From Mycolicibacterium thermoresistibile (GTDB taxonomy: Bacteria; Actinomycetota; Actinomycetes; Mycobacteriales; Mycobacteriaceae), in contig NZ_LT906483.1 in assembly GCF_900187065.1 (NCBI RefSeq), forward strand, positions 4,278,001 through 4,342,000: a stretch of 64,000 nucleotides of DNA. Reading direction: 5' to 3'. The position numbers and the translations under genes are program-made. Numbering within the stretch: position 1 is the stretch's first letter; every line of letters begins with the position of its first letter. The notes under the pieces are model-generated. The model ran no database searches, had not been told where the DNA came from, and worked only from the letters and a program-made list of their open reading frames with translations. Shown in pieces: positions 43,006 to 50,923 of this stretch.

Positions 43006-43024
43006 AATGAAAACCGTTTTCATT
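43006..43024. promoter_or_regulatory. Zur-type operator upstream of zinc importer operon
   Basis: AATGAAAACCGTTTTCATT is a perfect palindrome of 19 bp around a central C. It resembles the mycobacterial Zur box with TGAAAA and TTTTCA arms. It ends 13 bp before the start of the binding-protein gene. A Fur-type reading is possible, but the znu-like operon favours Zur. Confidence 0.8.
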
Positions 43025-43037
43025 AGTTGGGAGAGTG

Positions 43038-43943
43038 ATGCGCGCCCTCTGCGCCGTCGTAGCGGTGAGCGCCGTGGCGTTCGGAAGCGCCGCGTGCGGA
43101 CAGGACCGAGACGTCCACCAGGAGCACCGGGCTGCGACCGTCGTCGCATCCACCGACGTGTGGGGCAGTGTGGCCGCCACGGTGGCCGGCGACCATGTGC
43201 CGGTCACCTCGATCATCTCCGGACCGCAGCACGATCCGCACTCCTATGAGGCGAGCCCCGCCGACGCGGCCGCGCTCACCGACGCCGCACTCGTCGTCTA
43301 CAACGGCGGCGGATACGACCGGTGGGCCACCGAGGTGCTGGCCGGCCGGCCCGACGTCCGGGTGGTCGACGCGTTCGCGCTGCTGCCCGCCGACGAACCG
43401 GCCACCAACGAGCACGTCTTCTACCACCTCGATGTGGCGGCGGCGGTGGCCGAGAACATCGCCGAGGAACTCGCCGAGATCGACCCCGAGCACGCCGACG
43501 ACTTCCGCGCCAACGCCGCCGAGTTCACCCGGCAGGCCGGCGAGATCGCCGCCACGGCACGGGCCGTCGGCGAGCAGCACCCCGATGCGTCGGTGGTGAG
43601 CACCGAACCGGTGGCCTACTACCTGCTCGCCAACGCGGGGATCTCGGACCGCACCCCGGCCGGCTTCGCGGTGGCGGTGGAGGAAGGCGCCGACCCCTCC
43701 CCCGCGGACGTCGCCGCGATGCTCGATCTGCTCGAGTCCGGCGAGGTTTCGGCCCTGTTGAGCAACCCGCAGACCGAGACCCCGGCGACCCGTCAGATCG
43801 AGGCCGCCGCCGAGCGCGCGTCGGTGCCGGTGGTCTCCGTCACCGAGACGCTGCCGGCCGACACCGACTACCTCACCTGGCAGCGCCGAACCGTCGAGGA
43901 ACTCGCCGCAACCCTGTCACGACCCGCCCCTGCGCACCGATGA
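43038..43943 (+). CDS. znuA: Zinc/manganese ABC transporter substrate-binding lipoprotein (ZnuA-like)
   Basis: Protein of about 301 residues, cluster A-I metal-binding lipoprotein. Signal sequence with lipobox GSAAC; metal-ligand candidates are His in GPQHDPHSYE, His in EHVFYHLD and Glu in VSTEPVAYYL. A short His-containing N-terminal stretch (DVHQEHR) follows the lipidated cysteine. The ATG is 4 bp after GGGAG; an overlapping GTG 3 bp upstream is possible. First gene of the znuA-znuC-znuB operon behind a Zur-type palindrome. Confidence 0.88.
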   Translation: MRALCAVVAVSAVAFGSAACGQDRDVHQEHRAATVVASTDVWGSVAATVAGDHVPVTSIISGPQHDPHSYEASPADAAALTDAALVVYNGGGYDRWATEVLAGRPDVRVVDAFALLPADEPATNEHVFYHLDVAAAVAENIAEELAEIDPEHADDFRANAAEFTRQAGEIAATARAVGEQHPDASVVSTEPVAYYLLANAGISDRTPAGFAVAVEEGADPSPADVAAMLDLLESGEVSALLSNPQTETPATRQIEAAAERASVPVVSVTETLPADTDYLTWQRRTVEELAATLSRPAPAHR

Positions 43944-43952
43944 TCGAGCCCC

Positions 43953-44771
43953 GTGAGCAGTGATCCGCACGCCGTCGTCTCGCTGCGCGGCGCCCGGCTG
44001 GCCTTCGGCGACCGGGTGCTGTGGGACGGCCTCGATTTGACCGTGCGGGCCGGCGAGTTCATCGCCGTACTCGGCCCCAACGGCACCGGTAAGACCTCGC
44101 TGCTCAAGGTGCTGCTCGGTCAGCTGCCGCTGAGCGCCGGTCAGGCCCGGGTGCTCGGACGCCCCGTCGGGGCCGGTAACCGACACGTCGGCTATGTGCC
44201 CCAGCACCGTTCGCTGGACTCCGGTCTGACGCTGCGCGGGCGCGATCTGGTCGGGCTGGGGTACGACGGGCACCGCTGGGGCCTGCCGGATCCCCGTGGA
44301 CGGGACGCCAAACGCACAGCGGTGCGACAGGCGCTGCAACAGGTCAACGCCGACCACCTGGCGGACACCCCGGTCGGGTTGATGTCCGGCGGTGAACTGC
44401 AGCGGGTGCGCATCGCGCAGGCCCTGGTCACCGACCCGGAGCTGCTGCTGTGCGACGAACCGCTGCTGAATCTCGACCCCGGCCATGCCCGGCTGGTGGC
44501 GGCGCTGATCGACCGGCGCCGCCGCACCGCCGACACCGCGGTCCTGTTCGTCACCCACGAGGTCAACCCGGTGCTGCGGTACGTGGACCGGGTGCTGTAC
44601 CTGGTCGACGGTCAGTTCCGGATCGGCACCGTCGAAGAGGTCATGACCTCCGAGACGTTGTCGGAGCTGTACGGCGCCGACATCGAGGTGCTGCGGGTCG
44701 GTGGCCGCTACGTCGTGGTCGGCGAACATCTCGACCATTCCGGACACATGAGCGGACATCTTCATGAATGA
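43953..44771 (+). CDS. znuC: Zinc ABC transporter ATPase (ZnuC-like)
   Basis: ABC ATPase of 272 residues with Walker A GPNGTGKTS, Q-loop YVPQHRSL, signature LMSGGELQRV, Walker B LLLCDEPLLNLD and switch histidine in VTHEVNPV. It energises the ZnuB-like permease. A His-rich C terminus (HLDHSGHMSGHLHE) may bind metal. GTG start 9 bp after the znuA stop; the end overlaps the permease gene by 8 bp. Confidence 0.9.
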   Translation: MSSDPHAVVSLRGARLAFGDRVLWDGLDLTVRAGEFIAVLGPNGTGKTSLLKVLLGQLPLSAGQARVLGRPVGAGNRHVGYVPQHRSLDSGLTLRGRDLVGLGYDGHRWGLPDPRGRDAKRTAVRQALQQVNADHLADTPVGLMSGGELQRVRIAQALVTDPELLLCDEPLLNLDPGHARLVAALIDRRRRTADTAVLFVTHEVNPVLRYVDRVLYLVDGQFRIGTVEEVMTSETLSELYGADIEVLRVGGRYVVVGEHLDHSGHMSGHLHE

Positions 44772-45627
44772 GCGCCTCACCGAGTTGTTCCGCAATCTGT
44801 TCGCATTCGATGTGACCGCGGATCTGCTGGGCCGTTCCTTCGTCCAACAGGCCCTGCTCGCCGCGGCGCTGCTGGCCCTGGTGGCCGGCCTCATCGGACC
44901 GTTCATCGTGATGCGGCAGATGTCGTTCGCGGTCCACGGCTCGAGCGAGTTGTCGTTGACCGGGGCGGCGTTCGCGCTGCTCGCCGGTTTCAACGTGGGC
45001 GTCGGCGCGCTGATCGGCTGCGCACTGGCTGCGGTGCTGTTCGGTGTCCTGGGACAGCGTGCCCGCGAACGGGATTCGGCGATCGGGGTGGTGCTCGCAT
45101 TCGGCCTGGGTCTGGCGGTGCTGTTCATCCACCTCTACCCCGGCCGGGCCGGAACCAGTTTCGCCCTGCTCACCGGGCAGATCGTCGGGGTGAGTTACAC
45201 CGGGCTGGCCATGCTGGTGGCGGTCACCGTCGCCGTCGTCGCGGTGCTGGCCGTCAGCTATCGGCCGCTGCTGTTCGCCACCGTCGACCCGGAAGTGGCC
45301 GCCGGCCGCGGTGTTCCGGTGCGGGCGCTGGGGATCGTGTTCGCGGCACTGGTCGGCGTGGTGGCCGCCCAGGGTGTGCAGATCGTGGGTGCGCTGCTGG
45401 TGATGTCACTGCTGATCACCCCGGCGGCCGCCGCGGTGCGGGTGTTCGTCTCCCCGGCCGCGACCATCGCCGCATCGGTGCTCTTCGCCGCGGTGTCCGC
45501 GGTCGGCGGGATCATCCTGTCGTTGGCGCCCGGGGTTCCGGTGTCGGTGTTCGTCACCGCCATCTCGTTCGCGATCTACGTGATCTGTTGGGTGATCGGT
45601 CGATACCGTCACACCTCGGCGGCCTAA
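44764..45627 (+). CDS. znuB: Zinc ABC transporter permease (ZnuB-like)
   Basis: Membrane protein of 287 residues with about eight spans, ABC-3 permease family. Characteristic segments are GLIGPFIVMRQMSFAVHGSS, VVLAFGLGLAVLFI and IVGALLVMSLLITPAAAA. It overlaps znuC by 8 bp. bluB follows after 10 bp in the same orientation and may be part of the transcript. Confidence 0.9.
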   Translation: MNERLTELFRNLFAFDVTADLLGRSFVQQALLAAALLALVAGLIGPFIVMRQMSFAVHGSSELSLTGAAFALLAGFNVGVGALIGCALAAVLFGVLGQRARERDSAIGVVLAFGLGLAVLFIHLYPGRAGTSFALLTGQIVGVSYTGLAMLVAVTVAVVAVLAVSYRPLLFATVDPEVAAGRGVPVRALGIVFAALVGVVAAQGVQIVGALLVMSLLITPAAAAVRVFVSPAATIAASVLFAAVSAVGGIILSLAPGVPVSVFVTAISFAIYVICWVIGRYRHTSAA

Positions 45628-45637
45628 GCTGGACTCG

Positions 45638-46300
45638 GTGACCGAGCATGCGTTCAGCCCCGCCGATCGACGGGCCGTGTACCGAGCCATCCACACTCGC
45701 CGGGACATGCGCCGATTCATCCCCGGCACAACGATTTCCGACGATGTGCTGAAGCGGTTGATGCACGCCGCCCACGCCGCTCCCAATGTGGGCCTGATGC
45801 AACCGTGGCGGTTCATCCGGATCACCGATCCGGACCTGCGGCGCGCCATCCACCGACTGGTCGATGAGGAACGCCATCACACCGCAGCGGCACTGGGCCC
45901 GCGCGGTGAGGAGTTCCTGGCACTGAAGGTGGAGGGCATCCTCGAGTGCGCGGAGCTGCTCGTGGTCGCGCTGGGGGACGATCGTGAACGCCACATCTTC
46001 GGCCGCCGCACCATGCCCGACATGGACCTGGCGTCGGTGTCGTGCGCCATCCAGAACCTCTGGCTGGCCGCCCGCGCCGAAGGTCTGGGCATGGGTTGGG
46101 TGTCGTTGTTCGAACCGCGGCGGCTGGCGACCCTGCTCGACATACCGGCCGACGCCGAACCCGTCGCGGTGCTGTGCCTGGGTCCGGTGCCGGACTTTCC
46201 GGACCGTCCGGAACTCGAGATCGAGAACTGGACGGTGGGCCGTCCCCTCGACGAGTTCGTCTCGGAGAACGGCTGGACCGACTCGGGAGCCCGGGCCTAG
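45638..46300 (+). CDS. bluB: 5,6-dimethylbenzimidazole synthase BluB
   Basis: Nitroreductase-fold flavoenzyme of 220 residues that turns reduced FMN into 5,6-dimethylbenzimidazole, the lower ligand of cobalamin. It has TRRDMRRFIPG at the N terminus, HAAPNVGLMQPWRFIRI (flavin site) and NLWLAARAEGLGMGWVSLFE. GTG start 10 bp after znuB. Placement behind a zinc importer with a Zur-type box suggests zinc-responsive expression, an inference. Convergent with an mspA gene 16 bp away. Confidence 0.88.
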   Translation: MTEHAFSPADRRAVYRAIHTRRDMRRFIPGTTISDDVLKRLMHAAHAAPNVGLMQPWRFIRITDPDLRRAIHRLVDEERHHTAAALGPRGEEFLALKVEGILECAELLVVALGDDRERHIFGRRTMPDMDLASVSCAIQNLWLAARAEGLGMGWVSLFEPRRLATLLDIPADAEPVAVLCLGPVPDFPDRPELEIENWTVGRPLDEFVSENGWTDSGARA

Positions 46301-46316
46301 CGAACGGCTGCCGGGG

Positions 46317-46943
46317 CTAGTTCATGTTCCAGGGTTCGCCGTAGGTGGTGACGCTGTCGCCGGTGGAGGCGATCAGCCGGGCGAACGGCCGCAGCAGCAC
46401 CCCGCCGGCCGCACCGGTGACGGTGCCGTGGGCGTTGGACACCGCGACCCCGCCCTCGGGGCCGGCCACGTCGACGGAGAACGTGGCGACCTCCTGGATG
46501 CCGGGACCGTTGCCCAGATCCGCCGAGATCGACACCCCCGGGAACAGGTTCGGGGTGATCACCGAGTCCAGCCCGAACGGCGGGCCGGTGATGTCGCCGC
46601 CGTCGATGAGGATGTTGGGGGTGGTGTAGCTGAAGTTGATGCCCACGCCCAGCGACCACGGGAACCCGATCTGATAGCCCAGTTCCAGGGTGCCCTCGAA
46701 GTCCTCGGCGCCGGGTCCCTCGACGCGGTACTTGGCGCGGCCGGAGTGGAACCACTCCCGGGTCAGCCGGTTGCGGTCCAGCGGAAACACCCCGTTGAGG
46801 AAGGTGTCCCACTGCTGCACCGTCAGCGTCCGGTCCTGCCCGTCGACCAGCGACAGCTCATTGTCCAGGCCCGCATGGGCGACGGGCGCTGCCAGAAACA
46901 GCCCGCTGACCGCCAGGACAACGGCCATCAAGATTCGACCCAT
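46317..46943 (-). CDS. MspA-family outer-membrane porin, copy 1
   Basis: Porin precursor of 208 residues: signal peptide ILMAVVLAVSGLFLAAPVAHA, then mature GLDNELSLVDGQDRTLTVQQ as in MspA of M. smegmatis, with the constriction-zone stretch DGGDITGPPFGLDS. It forms octameric pores in the mycolic-acid outer membrane for small hydrophilic solutes. The ATG at 46943 is preferred over a GTG four codons earlier: AAGGGGAG lies at a proper distance and a promoter-like motif sits at the same 60-bp spacing as in the paralogue. Confidence 0.92.
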   Translation of the reverse strand: MGRILMAVVLAVSGLFLAAPVAHAGLDNELSLVDGQDRTLTVQQWDTFLNGVFPLDRNRLTREWFHSGRAKYRVEGPGAEDFEGTLELGYQIGFPWSLGVGINFSYTTPNILIDGGDITGPPFGLDSVITPNLFPGVSISADLGNGPGIQEVATFSVDVAGPEGGVAVSNAHGTVTGAAGGVLLRPFARLIASTGDSVTTYGEPWNMN

Positions 46944-47002
46944 GAGCGTGCGCACTCCCCTTCGACGTGCACCGGACCCGTCTGGTGGGCATTCGGCCCG
47001 AT

Positions 47003-47013
47003 GATGCTATCCC
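47003..47013 (-). promoter_or_regulatory. Promoter-like motif shared by both mspA genes (copy 1)
   Basis: Reverse strand GGGATAGCATC, containing a TAGCAT -10-like hexamer, begins 60 bp before the chosen ATG of the porin at 46317-46943. The same 11 bases sit at the same distance from the second porin gene. Confidence 0.55.
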
Positions 47014-47076
47014 GGCACGTTCGGCTTCCGCATGGCTACGACCGCGGACGAAACGGCCTCTCCATGAATAACAGAA

Positions 47077-47106
47077 GTGACAATCGTTTTCAATAACGAT
47101 CGTCAC
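47077..47106 (-). terminator. Intrinsic terminator-like hairpin after mspA copy 2
   Basis: On the reverse strand GTGACGATCGTT and AACGATTGTCAC form a 12-bp stem (one G-U pair) with loop ATTGAA, followed by TTCTGTTATT. It starts 18 bp after the stop of the porin at 47124-47750. The inner part TGAAAACGATTGTCA is also a partial match to the Zur-type box at 43006, so a double role is possible. Confidence 0.6.
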
Positions 47107-47123
47107 CGCCGTGACTCACCGCG

Positions 47124-47750
47124 TCAGTTCATGTTCCAGGGTTCGCCGTAGGTGGTGACGCTGTCGCCGGTGGAGGCGATCAACCGGGCGAACGGCCGCA
47201 ACAGCACCCCACCGGCCGCACCGGTGACGGTGCCGTGGGCATTGGACACCGCCACCTTGCCGGACGGACCGGCCACGTCGACGGAGAACGTGGCGACCTC
47301 CTGGATGCCCGGACCGTTGCCGAGATCCGCCGAGATCGACACGCCCGGAAACAGGTTCGGGGTGATCACCGAGTCCAGCCCGAACGGCGGACCGGTGATG
47401 TCGGCTTCATCGAGCAGGATGTTGGGGGTGGTGTAGCTGAAGTTGACCCCCACGCCCAGCGACCACGGGAACCCGATCTGATAGCCCAGTTCCAGGGTGC
47501 CCTCGAACTCCTCGGCCCCCGGGCCCTCGACCAGGTACTGGGCCTTGCCCGAATGGAACCACTCCCGGGTCAACCGGTTGCGGTCCAGTGGGGCCACACC
47601 GTTGAGGAAGGTGTCCCACTGCTGGATCGTCAGTTTCCGGTTCTGTTCGTCGATCATCGACAGCTCGTCGTCGAGTCCGGCGTGCGCCGCCGGCACCGCC
47701 GTGAACAGCCCCGCGACAGCGAGCACGACGGCGATCAACATCCGAGTCAT
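47124..47750 (-). CDS. MspA-family outer-membrane porin, copy 2
   Basis: Paralogue of copy 1, 208 residues, signal peptide MLIAVVLAVAGLFTAVPAAHA and mature start GLDDELSMIDEQNRKLTIQQ. Constriction region is DEADITGPPFGLDS (Asp/Glu in place of Asp/Gly-Gly in copy 1). About nine tenths of the residues agree with copy 1. AAGGAG precedes the ATG. Tandem arrangement and shared upstream motif indicate gene duplication including the promoter. Confidence 0.92.
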   Translation of the reverse strand: MTRMLIAVVLAVAGLFTAVPAAHAGLDDELSMIDEQNRKLTIQQWDTFLNGVAPLDRNRLTREWFHSGKAQYLVEGPGAEEFEGTLELGYQIGFPWSLGVGVNFSYTTPNILLDEADITGPPFGLDSVITPNLFPGVSISADLGNGPGIQEVATFSVDVAGPSGKVAVSNAHGTVTGAAGGVLLRPFARLIASTGDSVTTYGEPWNMN

Positions 47751-47809
47751 GACTGGCGGTTCTCCTTCGGGGGTTGACGAGCCAGGGCCCAGTCCTCAAT
47801 GCGCCCGCC

Positions 47810-47820
47810 GATGCTATCCC
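47810..47820 (-). promoter_or_regulatory. Promoter-like motif shared by both mspA genes (copy 2)
   Basis: Reverse strand GGGATAGCATC begins exactly 60 bp before the ATG of the porin at 47124-47750, as in copy 1. The rest of 47821-47985 shows nothing I can name. Confidence 0.55.
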
Positions 47821-47985
47821 GACAAGGCCCTGCGCGCAGTACAAGTTGGCTCCGTTCGCGGCCCGGGCGGGCGGTGAGCGGACCGCATCACCACCCGATT
47901 ACCGGACGGTATGCGGTAAGCCACCCGGGGGTCACCCGGCGTTCGCCTGCCGGCGCCGGTGTGAGCACCACATAGGCTTGGCTGC

Positions 47986-48744
47986 GTGCCGACCGTTGAC
48001 CTCAACGCCGACCTCGGGGAGAGCTTCGGAGTGTGGCGACTCGGTGACGATGAAGCCATGCTCGACGTGATCACCAGTGCCAACGTCGCATGCGGTTTTC
48101 ATGCCGGCGACCCGGCCGGGCTGATCACCACCTGCCGGGCGGCCGCCGAACGGGGTGTGCGCATCGGCGCGCAGGTCAGCTACCGCGACCTGGCCGGCTT
48201 CGGCCGCCGCTTCGTCGACGCCGACCCGCGCGACCTCACCGCCGACGTCATCTATCAGATCGGTGCGCTGCAGGCCATCGCCAAGGCCGCGGGAACCCGG
48301 GTGTCCTATGTGAAACCACATGGCGCGCTCTATCACTCGCTGCTGAGCAACCATGCGCAGGCGCGTGCGGTGGCCGAGGCGGTCCACACCGTCGATCCCG
48401 AGCTGCCGGTATTGAGCCTGTACGGGTCGGTGTTCTTCGCCGAAGCACACCGCCTGGGGCTGCGCACCGTGCCGGAGGCGTTCGCCGACCGCGCCTACCG
48501 ACCCGACGGCAAACTGCTGGACCGCAAGCTGCGCGGCGCCCTGCTGCACGACGAAGCCGAGATCGCCGAACGGGTGGCGATGATGGTGACCACCGGACGC
48601 GTCGTCGCCGTGGACGGTTCGACGATCCCGATCACCGTGGAGTCGATCTGCGTGCACGGGGACACCGCCGGTGCGGTGGCGATCGCCTACGCCGTCCGGG
48701 ACCGGCTGCGCCGTGAAGGCGTCGAACTGGCGGCGTTCACCTGA
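47986..48744 (+). CDS. pxpA: 5-oxoprolinase subunit A (LamB/YcsF family)
   Basis: Protein of 252 residues with the family start VDLNADLGESFGVW, NVACGFHAGDP, YVKPHGALYH and the C-terminal ICVHGDTAGAV. PxpA works with PxpB and PxpC to hydrolyse 5-oxoproline with ATP. Neither partner gene is next to it here. GTG start. Its stop overlaps the next gene by 1 bp. Confidence 0.88.
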   Translation: MPTVDLNADLGESFGVWRLGDDEAMLDVITSANVACGFHAGDPAGLITTCRAAAERGVRIGAQVSYRDLAGFGRRFVDADPRDLTADVIYQIGALQAIAKAAGTRVSYVKPHGALYHSLLSNHAQARAVAEAVHTVDPELPVLSLYGSVFFAEAHRLGLRTVPEAFADRAYRPDGKLLDRKLRGALLHDEAEIAERVAMMVTTGRVVAVDGSTIPITVESICVHGDTAGAVAIAYAVRDRLRREGVELAAFT

Positions 48745-49664
48745 TGCGGATCCGTCCCGGCCGACCGTCGCTGACGCCGTACGCCCACCGCTTCGACGTG
48801 CCCGCCGCCGCGGCGACGTCGAGGCTGACGGTGACCTGGGCGGGGGTCACCACCCTGCTGATCGACGACGGGAAGTCGGCCCTGCTGACCGACGGGTTCT
48901 TCTCCCGGCCCGCCCTCGCCACCGTCGCACTGCGGCGGCTCGAGCCGGACACCGCCCGCATCGAGGGTTCTCTGGCCCGGTTGCGCCTGCACCGGCTGGC
49001 CGCGGTGATACCCGTGCACACCCACTACGACCATGTGCTCGATTCGCCGGCGGTCGCCGACCGCACCGGGGCGGTGCTGATCGGTGGGGCCTCGGCCGCC
49101 CAGGTCGGCCGCGGCGCCGGTCTGCCCGACGACCGCATCGTCGTCGCCGCCGACGGTGCGTCGGTCTCGGCGGGCAGTTTCGACATCACGCTGATCGACA
49201 CCGGTCACTGTCCGCCGGACCGGTTTCCCGGCACCATCGACGCGCCCGTCGCCCCGCCGGCCCGGGTGTCGGCATACCGGTGCGGCGAAGCGTGGTCGCT
49301 GCTGGTCGGGCACCGCCCGTCCGGCCGGCGCCTGCTGATCGTGGGCAGCGCCGGCTTCCGGCGCGGCGCGCTCGCCGGACAGCACGCCGAGGTCGCCTAC
49401 CTCGGCGTCGGACAGTTGGGGCTGCAGCCCGAGCGCTATCTGGTCGACTACTGGACCGAGACGGTGCGCACGGTCGGCGCCCGCCGCGTCGTGCTGACCC
49501 ACTGGGACGACTTCTTCCGCCCGCTGCACAGACCCGTGCGGGCCCTGCCGTACGCCGCCGACGACCTCGACTTCTCGATGCGGGTGCTGGGCGGGCTCGC
49601 GGAAACGGACGGAATCCCACTGCACCTGCCCACCGTGTGGCAGCGCACCGACCCATGGCGGTGA
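48744..49664 (+). CDS. Metallo-beta-lactamase-fold hydrolase (Rv3577 type)
   Basis: Protein of 306 residues with the metal motif VHTHYDHVLD (HxHxDH variant), a DTGH loop and a C-terminal LTHWDDF histidine, as in UlaG-like lactonases of the MBL fold. It precedes an ArsB-like permease as Rv3577 precedes arsB2. Substrate unknown. The stop overlaps the start of the permease by 10 bp. Confidence 0.75.
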   Translation: MRIRPGRPSLTPYAHRFDVPAAAATSRLTVTWAGVTTLLIDDGKSALLTDGFFSRPALATVALRRLEPDTARIEGSLARLRLHRLAAVIPVHTHYDHVLDSPAVADRTGAVLIGGASAAQVGRGAGLPDDRIVVAADGASVSAGSFDITLIDTGHCPPDRFPGTIDAPVAPPARVSAYRCGEAWSLLVGHRPSGRRLLIVGSAGFRRGALAGQHAEVAYLGVGQLGLQPERYLVDYWTETVRTVGARRVVLTHWDDFFRPLHRPVRALPYAADDLDFSMRVLGGLAETDGIPLHLPTVWQRTDPWR

Positions 49665-50899
49665 CGGTCGCCTCGGCCGCGCTGATCGCGGTCCTGGTGT
49701 CCGCGCTGACGCGGCCGCGGGGCTGGCCGGAAGCCGTCGTCGCGGTGCCGGCGGCCGCGCTGGTGGTGCTCACCGGGGCGATAGCGCTGCCCGACGCGCT
49801 CGCCGTGGCCGACCGGCTGTTACCGGTGGTCGGCTTCCTGGCGGCGGTGCTGGTGCTGGCGCGGCTGTGCGACGACGAGGGGCTGTTCCGTGCGGCCGGT
49901 GCGGCGATGGCGCGGGTCAGCTCCGGCAACCCCGTCCGCCTGCTGGCGATGGTGTTCGTCGTCGCCGCGGCGACCACCGCGATCCTGAGCCTGGACGCGA
50001 CCGCCGTGCTGCTGACGCCGGTGGTGCTGGCCACCGCCCGGCGGCTGGGGGTCGCACCGCGGCCGCACGCCTACGCCACCGCTCATCTGGCCAACAGCGC
50101 GTCGCTGCTGTTGCCGGTGTCGAACCTGACCAACCTGCTGGCGTTCGGCGTCTGCGGGCTGTCGTTCACCCGGTTCACCGCGCTCATGACGCTGCCCTGG
50201 CTGGCCGCCATCGCCTGCGAGTTCGTGCTGCTGCGCCGGTTGTTCCGCGCCGACCTGTCCCCGGCGCCGTCCACCGGGGACCGGCCGGCGGAACCGGTGG
50301 GTGTGCCGGTCTTCGTGCTCACCGTCCTCGGCCTCACGCTGACCGGCTTCGCGGTCACCTCGTGGCTGGGAATCGCTCCGGCCTGGGCCGCACTGGCCGG
50401 AGCGCTCGTGCTCGGTGTGCACGGCCTGGCGAGGGGCCGCACCACCGCCGAGGGTGTGCTGTCCGCGGCCAATCTGCCGTTCCTGGCGTTCGTGGTGTGC
50501 CTCGGCATCGTGGTGGAGGCCGTGCGGACCGCCGGCCTGGACGGTGCGCTGGCGGCGGTCCTGCCCGATCCCGGGTCGCTGTGGGGACTGCTCGGCATCG
50601 CGGCCGCCGCCGCGGTGCTGGCCAACGCCGTCAACAATCTGCCGGCGGTTCTGGCGTTACTGCCGCTGGTGTCGGCGGCCGGCCCCGCGGCGGTGCTCGC
50701 GGTGCTGATCGGGGTGAACATCGGCCCCAACCTCAGCTACCTGGGATCGCTGTCGAATCTGTTGTGGCGCAACGCGGTGCAGCCCGACATCCCGGCCGGA
50801 TTCGGCGAGTTCTCCCGGATCGGGCTGATGACCGCACCGCTGACGCTGGTGGCGTCGGTACTGGCGTTGTGGGTCAGCCTGCAGCTGTTCGGCACCTGA
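49655..50899 (+). CDS. ArsB/NhaD-type permease (Rv3578 type)
   Basis: Membrane protein of 414 residues with about 11 spans. It resembles the ArsB/SLC13 ion-transporter superfamily: paired half-helix stretches SLDATAVLLTPVVLA and NAVNNLPAVLALLPL, and IGPNLSYLGSLSNLLW. No arsR or arsC is nearby, so arsenite export is not established. The ATG overlaps the MBL gene by 10 bp. It converges on the rRNA methyltransferase gene. Confidence 0.8.
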   Translation: MAVTVASAALIAVLVSALTRPRGWPEAVVAVPAAALVVLTGAIALPDALAVADRLLPVVGFLAAVLVLARLCDDEGLFRAAGAAMARVSSGNPVRLLAMVFVVAAATTAILSLDATAVLLTPVVLATARRLGVAPRPHAYATAHLANSASLLLPVSNLTNLLAFGVCGLSFTRFTALMTLPWLAAIACEFVLLRRLFRADLSPAPSTGDRPAEPVGVPVFVLTVLGLTLTGFAVTSWLGIAPAWAALAGALVLGVHGLARGRTTAEGVLSAANLPFLAFVVCLGIVVEAVRTAGLDGALAAVLPDPGSLWGLLGIAAAAAVLANAVNNLPAVLALLPLVSAAGPAAVLAVLIGVNIGPNLSYLGSLSNLLWRNAVQPDIPAGFGEFSRIGLMTAPLTLVASVLALWVSLQLFGT

Positions 50900-50923
50900 A
50901 CGCCCGCACGGGATCCCGCGCAG

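Noticed and set aside
47077..47098. A stand-alone Zur operator for the porin genes
   Set aside because: The match is partial and the sequence is better explained as a terminator stem; kept only as a possible double function.
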